Both the position numbers and the translations under genes were made by a program. Positions 1 to 8,324 of a DNA stretch of 38,010 bases are shown in pieces. Where the stretch lies: contig CALMVK010000257.1 of the NCBI GenBank assembly GCA_937873145.1, forward strand, positions 5,086 to 43,095, read 5' to 3'. Within the stretch, counting starts at the first letter, position 1. Each line of letters starts with the position of its first letter. The stretch is from an uncultured Granulicella sp. Its GTDB lineage: Bacteria > Acidobacteriota > Terriglobia > Terriglobales > Acidobacteriaceae. A model generated the notes under the pieces. The model saw only the letters and a list, made by a program, of their open reading frames with translations, ran no database searches and was not told where the DNA came from.

Positions 1-174
1 TGCTCCGTGCCTACTGCGCATAATTTATTGCTCGTCCAACGGTATACCTTCCACTCATCGGAGTGAGACTGTGATGCATGAGCCACCCGGTTTTGGTGCA
101 GCTACTAAGCGATCCATGTGGGGCGAGAAGCTGCTGATGAGCGCTCTGCCAGCCAGGCTGACGTTTGCCAAAGC

Positions 175-630
175 TTAGGAACTTGTGCCTGCAGTGAGCA
201 GTACGGATTTTCGATCGAACGCCGTGCGTGCCTGCTCTACTTGCTCCAGGTGCTTCTCTGCCCACATCCAGACCCCGCAAAAGGCAGCGGCAAGGGTGAG
301 CCCCAGCTCGGTGAGCTTGTACTCGACCCGTGGAGGCACAACCGGGTGCACTGTGCGTGCGACAAAGCCTTCGCGCTCCATGCGGCGCAGGGTTTGCGTG
401 AGCATCTTGTAGCTGATGCCGGGAAGCTGCTCGCTAAGTCGCGTAAAGCGCAACTCGCCTCGCTCGACAAGCACCTCCAGAATGATCATGGTCCATTTGT
501 CGGCCACGTGTCCGATCAGTTCATGAACCAACGTCTCAACGCGCGGATCGATCGCTTCTTCCGAACAGGAGCGACTGTATGCCTCAAGCGAAGTAGTCTC
601 TGCTGGCGATAGTTCCGGTTTGATCATCAT
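175..630 (-). CDS. HxlR-family winged-helix transcriptional regulator
   Basis: A 151-residue DNA-binding regulator of the HxlR (DUF24) family. The family hallmark is visible: a helix ending in ADKWTMIILEVL, then the recognition part with LPGISYKMLTQTLRRMEREG and a wing ending in VEYKLTELG. Such proteins usually act as dimers and often respond to reactive electrophiles or oxidants. A Cys lies near the N-terminus (SRSCSEE), where many members carry their sensor Cys. I chose the ATG at 630 because AGAGAG lies upstream; an upstream in-frame start at 660 has no better support. It is divergent from the dehydrogenase at 725 with a 94-base gap, the usual arrangement of an HxlR regulator and its target. 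The family call is secure; the ligand is unknown. Confidence 0.9.
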   Translation of the reverse strand: MMIKPELSPAETTSLEAYSRSCSEEAIDPRVETLVHELIGHVADKWTMIILEVLVERGELRFTRLSEQLPGISYKMLTQTLRRMEREGFVARTVHPVVPPRVEYKLTELGLTLAAAFCGVWMWAEKHLEQVEQARTAFDRKSVLLTAGTSS

Positions 631-660
631 TGTGGACACTCTCTTTCTGGTGCATATCAA

Positions 661-670
661 ACTTTAAAGT
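661..670. promoter_or_regulatory. Palindrome ACTTTAAAGT, candidate HxlR operator
   Basis: A perfect 10-base palindrome in the 94-base gap between the divergent regulator and dehydrogenase genes. Position and symmetry fit an operator for the neighbouring HxlR dimer. A looser CTCT/AGAG inverted repeat follows at about 674-690. The role is inferred from location only. Confidence 0.35.
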
Positions 671-724
671 ACCCTCTTCCCGAACGAGAGTGCTGTGCTT
701 AGAGTGACACACAGAGGAGAGAGT

Positions 725-1489
725 ATGAAACTTGAAGGAAGAACGATCTTGATTACCGGCGGTACGAGCGGCATCGGCTTTGAACTGGCCAAGCAGCTCC
801 TGGCGCGTCGCAACGTTGTCATCATCACAGGCCGCGATGAACGAAAGCTGGCGCAGACGGAGGCGGCCTTGCCTGGCGTTCAGACCCTATCGAGCGACAT
901 CGGTAAGGTCGACGACATCCAGGCTCTTCTACGGCGAATTCAGACGGAGTTCCCAGCTTGCGACACGCTGATCAACAACGCAGGCTTTATGCGGAATCTC
1001 AACATGAACCAGCCGCGGTCGCTGACGGACGTTACGCAAGAGATCAACATTAACCTGAACGGGCCGGTGCAGATGGTGCAGGAGTTTCTACCGCACCTGA
1101 AAAGCAAGCCGAACGCCCTGATTGTGAATGTGTCGTCTGGCCTGGCGTATATTCCGTTTCCGCTTTCTCCGGTCTACAGTGCATCGAAAGCCGGCCTTCA
1201 TGCGTTTACGCGTTGCCTCCGCGTGCAGTTGAAAGGAACAAAGGTTGCGGTGGTCGAGCTGGCGCCTCCCCTGGTCGAGACGAAGCTGAGCACGGATGGG
1301 TTTGAGTCGGAGATGAAGGGACAAAAGGGCATGGCCGCGCACGTTCTGGCGCAAAAGGCGATCGCCGGGATCGAAGCCGGCAAGCTAGAAGTCCGCCCGG
1401 GTCTCAGCAACGTGCTCTACCTGATGAGTCGCCTGATTCCATCGCTGCCTTTTGGGCAGATGGCGAAGCTGGTGCGCCCTGCACACTAA
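725..1489 (+). CDS. Short-chain dehydrogenase/reductase (SDR), DltE-like
   Basis: An NAD(P)-dependent oxidoreductase of 254 residues, the normal size of a classical SDR. The Rossmann motif TGGTSGIG sits at residues 11-18, NNAG in the middle, and the catalytic Tyr151-x-x-x-Lys155 in YSASK, preceded by a Ser pair (NVSSGLAY) that supplies the active-site Ser. The sequence resembles DltE/YoxD-type SDRs, whose substrates are generally unknown. The start is the ATG at 725, preceded by AGAGGAGAGAG; an upstream in-frame start at 695 would lack this site. Its divergent partner is an HxlR regulator, so expression is probably controlled by it, perhaps in response to aldehydes or quinones (inference). 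Confidence 0.92.
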   Translation: MKLEGRTILITGGTSGIGFELAKQLLARRNVVIITGRDERKLAQTEAALPGVQTLSSDIGKVDDIQALLRRIQTEFPACDTLINNAGFMRNLNMNQPRSLTDVTQEININLNGPVQMVQEFLPHLKSKPNALIVNVSSGLAYIPFPLSPVYSASKAGLHAFTRCLRVQLKGTKVAVVELAPPLVETKLSTDGFESEMKGQKGMAAHVLAQKAIAGIEAGKLEVRPGLSNVLYLMSRLIPSLPFGQMAKLVRPAH

Positions 1490-1587
1490 CCCCCTAACTG
1501 GCTGGACTAGCGGTTCATCACGCAGAAGCCATTTTTTTGGGACATGGTCTGTTTGGGGGATGGAAGGTCCTTGCAATCTCCGATAGC

Positions 1588-1626
1588 TTCCAGAGGTGAG
1601 CGCCGTTGAAGACGGCGCGACCTGGA
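1588..1626 (+). other. Long imperfect hairpin just upstream of the NHL protein gene
   Basis: Outer arms TTCCA and TGGAA, middle arms GGT and ACC, and inner arms GCGCCGT and ACGGCGC enclose a TGAAG loop, giving about 15 paired bases with small internal bulges. It ends 10 bases before the ATG at 1637 and next to AGGAG at 1631-1635. It could be a structured 5' UTR that affects translation. No known riboswitch consensus was recognised. The rest of 1490-1636 holds a T-run near 1531-1537 without a stem and nothing else obvious. Confidence 0.4.
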
Positions 1627-1636
1627 ACCGAGGAGT

Positions 1637-4090
1637 ATGCCGAGCACGACTATGCCGACACGTTGGGCCGCCCTGCTGAGTGCGTGGCTGCTCCTGCCTG
1701 CGTGGCTCTGCTTGTTGGTGTGGGCTGTGGACAGAGCCTCAGCCCAAAGCTCGGCCACGCAAGCCACCACGGTTCCGGTGCTGCTGCCGGGCGGGGTGGC
1801 GTATGACGCGAACGGCAATCTGTACCTGGCCGATACAGGAAAGCATGTGCTGCTGAAGGTGACTGCGGCCGGTGCGCTGACCACTGTCGCCGGTACGGGA
1901 ACGCAGGGCTTTGACGGCGATGGCGGCCCGGCGACGGCAGCTCTGCTCGATTCGCCAAGCGGGATAGCGCTGGATGCGAGCGGAAACCTCTATTGCTCCG
2001 ATGCGCACAACCATCGTATCCGGCGAGTGGATGCGGTCTCCGGAGTCATCACAACCTTCGCTGGAACAGGAACGGCGGGATCCGGCCCGGATGGATCGGC
2101 GGCAGCGCAAGCGGCCATCGATCTTCCTACGGCGCTGGCCGTGAGCACCGCGGGCGATGTGTTTTTTGCTGACAGCCGAAGTCACGTAGTCCGGCGCATT
2201 GACCACGCCACCGGCCTGGTGAAGACCGTGGCAGGCAACGGAGTCGAGGACTATGCGGGAGATGGCGGCCCGGCAACGGCGGCCAGTCTCGATGCGCCGG
2301 AGGGTCTGGCGATCGATTTCGCGGGCGACTTATATATCAGCGATACCCATAACCAGCGGATAAGGCGGGTCGATGCCAAGACCGGGCTGATCGCGACCGT
2401 GGCAGGAACGGGAATGGCCGGGTTCTCAGGCGATGCGGGCGCGGGGACGGCTGCGGCGATGCGATTGCCGCGCGGGTTGGCGCTTGATGCCTCGGGAAAC
2501 CTGCTGCTGGTAGATTCGCAAAACCATCGTATCCGGCAGTTGGAGGCGGCGAGCGGACAGATACGTACGATCGCGGGAGATGGAACGCAGACGTACGCGG
2601 GCGATGGCGGGCCGGCGATTGCGGCTTCGTTGAACACGCCGCGTGGCGTCGCGCTCGACTCGGCCGGGCTGCCGACGCTGAGCGATAGCGGCAATGCGCG
2701 TGTGCGGCAGGTCGACGCGACGGCAGTCATCCACACGCTTGCCGGCGTTGGTCCAACCGAGGCCGGAGTCCTGACGCTGACCGGACCTTCGGTGCTTGGA
2801 TACGGCACAGGAGCCGTCACGGCGACTTTGGCGGCGAGTCCGGCGACGGGTGCAATCACGTTCTTCGAAGGAGGCAGCCAGAGCCTGGGAACGACCGCGC
2901 TCAGCGCAAACGCGGCGACGTTTTCTCTGGGAGGGTTGGCGGCGGGACCGCACTCTCTGAGCGCCACCTATGCAGGCGACGCCAGTCATGGAGCGGCGCA
3001 GAGTGGTGTATTTGTCCTGACGATCGCCCCGGCGGCGTTGACGGCGACGCCGGACCCGATCGGCCTCGTGTACGGGCAGGCGATTCCGCCGCTTACCGGC
3101 ACGCTGGCCGGAGAGCTTGCCCGCGACGCGACGGCGAAATCCGTGACGCTGGCGCTGCAGACGACTGCGCATGCGCTCTCGCCGCCCGGGTCGTACCCCA
3201 TTACGGCGTCCATTCAAGGCGCAGCTGCGGCAAACTATACGTTGACCTCGGTTGCAAAGGCGTTGACGATCGCCAAGGCACCCTCCGTGGTAACGATGAC
3301 GAGCGGCCTGGCGGTGCAGGTAGTCTCTTCCACCTCCGGAACGGCGACAGGAAGCGTCTCTTTGATCGAGGCAGGGCAGGTGGTGCAGACGCTTCCTTTG
3401 TCCTCGGCCGGTAGTGCTGTGTTCGTGACGCCGAGTTCGCTTGTCGCGGCGTCGAGCACTCTAGGGGGAGCGCCGACCGTTACGGCGCTCTATAGCGGAG
3501 ATAGCAACCTGCTGGGGTCGAGTTCAGCGGCAGTTACGATTACATTGGGCGCGGGCACGAGCGCGGGCACGGGAACGCCCCCGACGGCGGCGGCGGGCCC
3601 TGATTTCGCACTCGCTGCGACAGGGCCAACGGCCGTGACGGCGAGTGCGGGAGCGGCCGCACTGTTTTCCTTTAGCGCTACCCCGGTGAGCGGCGGCCTG
3701 GCTAGCCCGATTCAGCTGACCGTAGCCGGACTTCCGACGGGAGCCACGGCCTCGTTCAGCCCGGCGTATCTTCCTCCTGGAAGCGGGGCGCAGGCATTTA
3801 CGTTGACCATCCAGACGCCGAAGGTCGCGGGTCTGCGTTGGTGGGATGGGCTAATCTATGCGTTTTTACTTCCCGTCGCGTTCCTGGTCCGGCGACGGCG
3901 GCGCATATGGCTTGCCGTTGCGTTGACGGTGACGGCGGGAGCAGGCGTGGGCTGCGGTGATCGCGTGAACGCAACCTCTGCGCTGGCCAAGGCTGCGCAG
4001 ATCTACACTCTAACCGTCAGCGGCACGGGAACCTCGGCGAGCGGCGCCACCGTGCTGCATACGGTCGCGGTTACGCTGACGGTGGAGTAA
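1637..4090 (+). CDS. Secreted NHL-repeat beta-propeller protein with Ig-like domains
   Basis: An 817-residue exported protein of unknown function. An N-terminal hydrophobic segment (ALLSAWLLLPAWLCLLVWAV) ends at an A-x-A-like site. Residues of about 45-375 contain five or six NHL repeats with recurring GDGGPATAA, LDASGNLY and HNxRIRRVD. About 380-470 is an Ig-like bacterial domain ending in AGDASHGAAQSG. About 470-550 resembles an MBG domain (VYGQAIPPLTGTL). A further Ig-like domain (YSGDSNLLGSSSA) follows. Near 740-790 a Trp-rich hydrophobic stretch with RRRRR and a second hydrophobic run suggest a membrane anchor. The start is uncertain: AGGAG is only one base from the ATG at 1637, so the ATG at 1652 is an alternative. 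Its 3' end overlaps the convergent gene by 20 bases. Such proteins are common on acidobacterial cell surfaces. Confidence 0.85.
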   Translation: MPSTTMPTRWAALLSAWLLLPAWLCLLVWAVDRASAQSSATQATTVPVLLPGGVAYDANGNLYLADTGKHVLLKVTAAGALTTVAGTGTQGFDGDGGPATAALLDSPSGIALDASGNLYCSDAHNHRIRRVDAVSGVITTFAGTGTAGSGPDGSAAAQAAIDLPTALAVSTAGDVFFADSRSHVVRRIDHATGLVKTVAGNGVEDYAGDGGPATAASLDAPEGLAIDFAGDLYISDTHNQRIRRVDAKTGLIATVAGTGMAGFSGDAGAGTAAAMRLPRGLALDASGNLLLVDSQNHRIRQLEAASGQIRTIAGDGTQTYAGDGGPAIAASLNTPRGVALDSAGLPTLSDSGNARVRQVDATAVIHTLAGVGPTEAGVLTLTGPSVLGYGTGAVTATLAASPATGAITFFEGGSQSLGTTALSANAATFSLGGLAAGPHSLSATYAGDASHGAAQSGVFVLTIAPAALTATPDPIGLVYGQAIPPLTGTLAGELARDATAKSVTLALQTTAHALSPPGSYPITASIQGAAAANYTLTSVAKALTIAKAPSVVTMTSGLAVQVVSSTSGTATGSVSLIEAGQVVQTLPLSSAGSAVFVTPSSLVAASSTLGGAPTVTALYSGDSNLLGSSSAAVTITLGAGTSAGTGTPPTAAAGPDFALAATGPTAVTASAGAAALFSFSATPVSGGLASPIQLTVAGLPTGATASFSPAYLPPGSGAQAFTLTIQTPKVAGLRWWDGLIYAFLLPVAFLVRRRRRIWLAVALTVTAGAGVGCGDRVNATSALAKAAQIYTLTVSGTGTSASGATVLHTVAVTLTVE

Positions 4091-4592
4091 GCGGTGCTGG
4101 ATCCGGGGAGGCTTGTTCGCGCGACACCAGGAAGACGACACCGAGGCCAAGCAGCAGGACACCGCCTTCGACGCGCTCAGAACGCCGATGCAGCTTGTCA
4201 AAGTGAACGTGAGCGGGGTTCGACGCGTCTACGAAGGTGATGTCTCCTCCCGCGAGATGACGGTCGATCTCCATGGAGGGCAGGATGTTCCATTGAATGT
4301 AAGCGGTTGCGACAAGCATGACTGCGGCAAGCAGAAACTCCATCTCGTACCGGCCGCGGATACGCAGGGGCGCACGGCTGAACAGGATCGAGGTGGCCAG
4401 AAGGAAGACGGCTCCGCAGCCTACGGCGACCACATCGAAGACGCGCAGGCTGGCTCCAACCACCAGGCCGGCCTCCCGAATGCTCGGCAGCGTACCGAAG
4501 GCCGTTGGCGCCAGGATGAAAGCGAAGAAGATCAGACCACCCACCCAGATCGTCAAGGCAAGCAGCTGCAGAAGGCGCGCGGCGGAGACCAT
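4071..4592 (-). CDS. DUF4149-type integral membrane protein
   Basis: A 173-residue membrane protein with four predicted hydrophobic segments: LLQLLALTIWVGGLIFFAF, VVAVGCGAVFLLATSILF, FLLAAVMLVATAYIQW and GVLLLGLGVVFLV. The N-terminal WVGGLIFFAFILAPTAF and the later His-rich FDKLHRRSE fit the DUF4149 (TMEM205-like) family, whose function is not established. It starts two bases after the stop of the upstream gene at 4595, so the two are almost certainly co-transcribed and perhaps translationally coupled. Its last 20 bases overlap the end of the convergent NHL gene. The family call is good; the role is unknown. Confidence 0.8.
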   Translation of the reverse strand: MVSAARLLQLLALTIWVGGLIFFAFILAPTAFGTLPSIREAGLVVGASLRVFDVVAVGCGAVFLLATSILFSRAPLRIRGRYEMEFLLAAVMLVATAYIQWNILPSMEIDRHLAGGDITFVDASNPAHVHFDKLHRRSERVEGGVLLLGLGVVFLVSREQASPDPAPLTPPSA

Positions 4593-4594
4593 GG

Positions 4595-5902
4595 TCAGAC
4601 AGCCCCGGCGCGATCGAGGGTGCGCTTCAAGACGGTGTCGTAGGCGGTCTTCAGATCGCTGTATTGGCCGTCGCTCAGCTTGCCGGTAACGCGATCCGTC
4701 TCCAGCGAGAACATCTCATCGCGCAAAATCTGCAAGGCTCCTTGAGGACCGGCACCGGTGAGGGCGTGACTGCCGGAGGGATGGATGGCAGCGGCCGTGC
4801 TGCGTACAGGAGCAGGCGTACGCAGCAGGAATCCGGCCCCGGCTGCAAAGGCGAGCGCGACGCCGGCGATGATCCACCAGCGGTACTTAGTCCAGGGGTC
4901 GCGCTGCGCGTCCTTGTCGACCGGGGTGCCGAGCCCTCCGCCGGGGCGGGTGTCGGTATTGGGATCGGCCTGAACGGCACTGACGTTTGAGGCAGAAGTT
5001 GCGCCGCCCGCGCCGGAACCTCCCGCTCCGGAACCTCCCGCTCCGGGAGCTCCATTGTCACGCGGCAACTGTCCCGAGCCTCCGATGGTGAACTCAAGCG
5101 GCTGCGAGGGCTGCACGTTGCGGGCTACATAGGTTTGGGCACCCGGTTCTTCATCGACTGAGGTATAGGGCGTCGAGGGCCCAGGCTTGAAGCTCATGCT
5201 CTTGGGAAGGATCAGCACAAGGTTGTCGATGGGGGTGGTGGGACGCGGATGAAAGGTGAAGGAGTCCTTGTAGTTGAGGTGGTAGGTGACCTGAAATTCG
5301 GTCTGGCCGGGACGAATCGGGAACAGGATCGTGTAGTGGTCGGGATCGCCCATAGGCACCGGAGCTGCCTGGACGGCCATGCCTCCGGGAGCCTTGGAAG
5401 CTGCGCCAAGCACGGTCGCTCCGGCCGGAAGGTAGAACTCGAACGGATGCTCACTCATCAGCGTTTTGGGCGGCGCGGAATCGTTCTTCAAAAAGAAGTG
5501 TTCGACGACTTTGAGGCCATCGCCACCCGATTCACTCTGCAGGCTGAGTACGTCGGCTTCGGTCGTGACTCCCGGCACATCGGTAGCAGCGGAGTAGACG
5601 TCGATATCGACCGACTGGGTGCCGGGCTCGATGGGCTTGAAATAGTTGGCCTTATCGTGGGTTACGCGCAGCAGATGCAGTCCGTCGGCTGGAACGGCAA
5701 TGTTGAAGCGGCCGCGGCTGTCGGTCTTGGTGCGGGCAAGTTCCTGCATGCCCTGGGCGAGCTGCAACAAAACAACATCATCGTTGCCCGAAGGCTTGTT
5801 GGTAGTGCGATTGGTGACAATGCCCGTGACGGACTGGGCAAGAAGGGAGCTACCGAGCATCACCGAAAGCGTCGTAAGAAGGAGTAGAGTGCGTCGAAGC
5901 AT
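4595..5902 (-). CDS. Exported, membrane-anchored carboxypeptidase-regulatory-like domain protein
   Basis: A 435-residue protein beginning with a signal peptide (RRTLLLLTTLSVMLGSSLLAQ). Next comes a carboxypeptidase-D regulatory-like beta-sandwich (GIVTNRTTNKPSG... GRFNIAVP), then a beta-rich middle region with no recognised family. A Gly-rich linker (about residues 285-305) encoded by 15-base tandem repeats follows, then one membrane helix (WWIIAGVALAFAAGAGFLL). A short helical tail (ILRDEMFSLETDRVTGKLSD) resembles SHOCT/CcmH-like C-terminal regions. The ATG at 5902 is preferred over the adjacent GTG at 5905; no strong ribosome site is visible. It is the first gene of a tight pair with the DUF4149 gene. 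It may sense or anchor something in the periplasm; that is inference only. Confidence 0.75.
   Translation of the reverse strand: MLRRTLLLLTTLSVMLGSSLLAQSVTGIVTNRTTNKPSGNDDVVLLQLAQGMQELARTKTDSRGRFNIAVPADGLHLLRVTHDKANYFKPIEPGTQSVDIDVYSAATDVPGVTTEADVLSLQSESGGDGLKVVEHFFLKNDSAPPKTLMSEHPFEFYLPAGATVLGAASKAPGGMAVQAAPVPMGDPDHYTILFPIRPGQTEFQVTYHLNYKDSFTFHPRPTTPIDNLVLILPKSMSFKPGPSTPYTSVDEEPGAQTYVARNVQPSQPLEFTIGGSGQLPRDNGAPGAGGSGAGGSGAGGATSASNVSAVQADPNTDTRPGGGLGTPVDKDAQRDPWTKYRWWIIAGVALAFAAGAGFLLRTPAPVRSTAAAIHPSGSHALTGAGPQGALQILRDEMFSLETDRVTGKLSDGQYSDLKTAYDTVLKRTLDRAGAV
5010..5053. repeat. Three 15-base tandem repeats encoding a Gly-Ala-Ser linker
   Basis: The unit GCTCCGGAACCTCCC occurs about three times; the first copy differs at one base and the last is degenerate. 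On the minus strand it encodes GAGGS-type pentapeptides in the linker before the membrane helix. The in-frame 15-base unit suggests linker length can vary by slippage. Confidence 0.75.
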
Positions 5903-6120
5903 CACTGCTTAAGTCTAAACGACTGGATCGTGGCTGAGCTTTCTCCTGCGACGTCGCAGAGAGTCCGGCTTTTCGTGAGAGGAACATGACGGGTGGCGCT
6001 TGCCTGGTGCGGCAGATCCCAGGAACGTGGATCGATTGGCTAAGTCTGGTCGGCTCGTGTGTAAGGGGGCCATGAAGAAAGCGCGGGCAACGTTGCGGCT
6101 CCTTCTTCGTCTCAACTGGT

Positions 6121-7473
6121 ATGCAGCAAAGGTATGTCTTTCTATTTCTTCTGTGGATCTTGAGTTTTTTCGCTTCGGTTTCCGCACAAACTCCCCTTCA
6201 CAAGCAGCTTCCCGTTCGTAAGCAGCTCCTGGTCGGATATTTCGGCCAGTGGGGGTTATACGACGATCCTCCGTACACCTTGAAAGATCTGGTCCGCACG
6301 CAGAAGGTGGCGATGCTCGATCAATTGAACTATGCGCAGGCCTTTGTAACCGGAGGCCACTGCTCGGTTGCGGACCCGAACGCCGATCTGAATCATTTTT
6401 TTTCTGCAGCCGACTCGGTGAATGGCAAGCCGGACGATCCTGCCACAGTCTTCCACGGTCATCTTCACCAGCTCGCCGAGCTGAAGAGTACGTACCCACG
6501 CCTTAAGGTTCTGATCTCGCTTGAAGGTCGTGCAGCCGATTTTGCTTTCGATGCGCGGCCGGAGAATCGACAGGCGTTTATTGCCTCCTGCGTCGATCTC
6601 TTCCTGAAAGGGAACCTAGCCCCCGGGGTGAGTGTCCCCGGCCTCTTCGACGGCATCGATGTCGACTGGGAGTATCCCCAGGGTGCCGACGCGGTAAACT
6701 TCCTTGGGCTGCTGACCGACCTGCGCCGTGAGATGGCTCGTGTGCGCCCGGGTCTTGTACTCTCTGTCGCCGTCGGGCCAAGCCCGCGCATGTATGCCAA
6801 TGTCGACTTCAACGCAGTCGCGGCGACCGTGGATGAAATTGGCTTGATGACCTACGATTTCGCCGGTCCCTGGATGCAGACGACCGGCTTCATCGCTCCG
6901 CTCTACGGTGTTTCTGCTCCGGACCAAGTCGACTCCGTCGGCGTCCTTCCCGCCGTTGCTGCCCGTACGCCTGCTCCCACGGGGGCTAATCCTACGGCCA
7001 GTACCACCCCGTCCGCCCAGGCTGCCGTTCCGGCCGGCAGCGTTCCCGCAAGCGCTCCGGCACCTGCCCCGCCGCCCAGTGGAGGGGTTGCGGGTGCGGT
7101 CCAGGCGTTTCTCGCTGCAGGGGTTCCGTCCGCCAAGCTCTTGATCGGCGTACCGTTCTACGGGTATGGCTGGACACAGGTTCCTGAAGTGGCAAGCGGC
7201 GTCTTCCAGGAAGGAACGGCCGTTCGCGGCGACCGGCCCTACCATTCCATTCAATCCCTGACCGCCGGCTCTACGATCTACCGCGATGCTCGGTCGCAGA
7301 CGCCCTGGTTGTTTGATGGAGACGCCTTCTGGACCTTCGACGATCCGATTAGCATCGCAGCCAAAGCCGACTACGCGCGAGAACATGAGCTAGGCGGACT
7401 GATGATCTGGGAGCTCTCCGGTGATACACCCCAGGGAGCCCTGCTGACCGCCGCGCACGAGGGCAGCCGATAG
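6121..7473 (+). CDS. Secreted GH18 chitinase-like glycoside hydrolase
   Basis: A 450-residue exported enzyme of glycoside hydrolase family 18, which cleaves chitin or related N-acetylglucosamine polymers. A signal peptide occupies residues 1-22. The catalytic DxxDxDxE motif is complete: Asp177, Asp180, Asp182 and the proton donor Glu184 in DGIDVDWE. Other barrel landmarks are GLMTYDFAGPW (241-251), KLLIGVPFYGYGW (339-351) and the conserved Trp430 in LMIWELSGD. A Pro/Ala/Thr-rich insert of about 45 residues (277-322) interrupts the barrel between these landmarks, which is unusual. The ATG at 6121 has only a weak ribosome site, but an in-frame stop at 6073 leaves no earlier choice. A strong hairpin follows the gene. 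The activity is well supported; the exact substrate is not. Confidence 0.92.
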   Translation: MQQRYVFLFLLWILSFFASVSAQTPLHKQLPVRKQLLVGYFGQWGLYDDPPYTLKDLVRTQKVAMLDQLNYAQAFVTGGHCSVADPNADLNHFFSAADSVNGKPDDPATVFHGHLHQLAELKSTYPRLKVLISLEGRAADFAFDARPENRQAFIASCVDLFLKGNLAPGVSVPGLFDGIDVDWEYPQGADAVNFLGLLTDLRREMARVRPGLVLSVAVGPSPRMYANVDFNAVAATVDEIGLMTYDFAGPWMQTTGFIAPLYGVSAPDQVDSVGVLPAVAARTPAPTGANPTASTTPSAQAAVPAGSVPASAPAPAPPPSGGVAGAVQAFLAAGVPSAKLLIGVPFYGYGWTQVPEVASGVFQEGTAVRGDRPYHSIQSLTAGSTIYRDARSQTPWLFDGDAFWTFDDPISIAAKADYAREHELGGLMIWELSGDTPQGALLTAAHEGSR

Positions 7474-7490
7474 TCATCACAGCGAGGCAT

Positions 7491-7521
7491 GACAAACGCT
7501 CTTTCCCAAAGAGCGTTTGTC
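7491..7521. terminator. Perfect 14-bp hairpin after the GH18 gene
   Basis: Arms GACAAACGCTCTTT and AAAGAGCGTTTGTC enclose a CCC loop, 17 bases after the GH18 stop codon. No U-run follows on either strand, so it may be a factor-dependent terminator or an mRNA 3'-end stabiliser rather than a classical intrinsic terminator. Confidence 0.6.
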
Positions 7522-7685
7522 TCAAGAGTTATAGATCTGCTTTCTTCGTTTATGACTACGGCCGAGCCGCTGTAAGCTGTAGCTTACGTCGCGTATCGAA
7601 ACCTTTTCTCTGGTGACCTTGGATGACGATGCAACATCTTTCTAGAAAGAGCGCAACAAAACAGAAGCATTCCGAGGAGGACAAC

Positions 7686-8153
7686 GTGCGTATGCAGAAG
7701 TACAGGGTGACTGCAGAGTCCAATGCGAATCCATCGCTTGTGTATGAGTTACTAATTGACGGGCAGACATGGCCTGCCTGGATGGGCGTTGATTCTGTCG
7801 AGACTCAGCTTGAAGATCTGGATGGGCGTTCCCCTCACGATGTCAATCGAGTTGGAGACGTTCGTAGAATTCAAACAGGCAAGTACGTGAACCATGAAAA
7901 AATCGTTCAACTTGTTCCAGATACGCAATTTAGCTACATCATCCTGGATGGCATGCTGGATGACTATAAAGGCAACGTGACGCTCACTGCTTTGGCCGAG
8001 GATAGAACGAAGATCGAGTGGACGGGAACGTTCCATATGTCCATTCCTGGAGCAGGCTGGTTCATGAAGCTATACCTAACCCGCTTTATGCAACGCGCGG
8101 TCAACAATCTGGCCCGGCAAGCGGCGAAGCCTGGGAGTATCTCTGAACGATAG
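7686..8153 (+). CDS. SRPBCC (START-like) family protein
   Basis: A 155-residue cytosolic protein with the helix-grip pattern of SRPBCC/polyketide-cyclase-like proteins: an N-terminal strand (KYRVTAESNANPSLVYELL), DGQTWPAWMGVDSV, central strands (FSYIILDGMLDDYKGNVTL and TKIEWTGTFHM) and a long C-terminal helix (FMKLYLTRFMQRAVNNLARQA). These bind hydrophobic ligands or act in stress responses; no ligand can be named. I place the start at the GTG at 7686, five bases after GAGGAGG. The ATG at 7692 is possible, and the ATG at 7623 has no ribosome site. The gene is noticeably less GC-rich than its neighbours and stands alone, compatible with acquisition. Confidence 0.8.
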   Translation: MRMQKYRVTAESNANPSLVYELLIDGQTWPAWMGVDSVETQLEDLDGRSPHDVNRVGDVRRIQTGKYVNHEKIVQLVPDTQFSYIILDGMLDDYKGNVTLTALAEDRTKIEWTGTFHMSIPGAGWFMKLYLTRFMQRAVNNLARQAAKPGSISER

Positions 8154-8324
8154 GCAACCGGCACTACTTGATCGATGCAGGCAAACAAGGACTGAGAAAC
8201 AACGCGAGGCGGAGAAGATGGACTGGCGAGACTTTCTAAGAAAGCATTTACCGCGGCAGGCGCGTGCAGCTTTGCCGTAAGTGGCGTCGAATTGATAGAC
8301 CTTCACTTATAAGTGAGTTAGAGA

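Noticed and set aside
118-612. Plus-strand 164-codon frame opposite the HxlR gene
   Set aside because: No domain, and the minus-strand HxlR protein is clearly conserved.
2251-3217. Two long minus-strand open frames opposite the NHL protein gene
   Set aside because: They are antisense shadows caused by high GC and repeat structure; compositions are Arg- or Pro-rich without domains, while the plus frame has clear NHL and Ig repeats.
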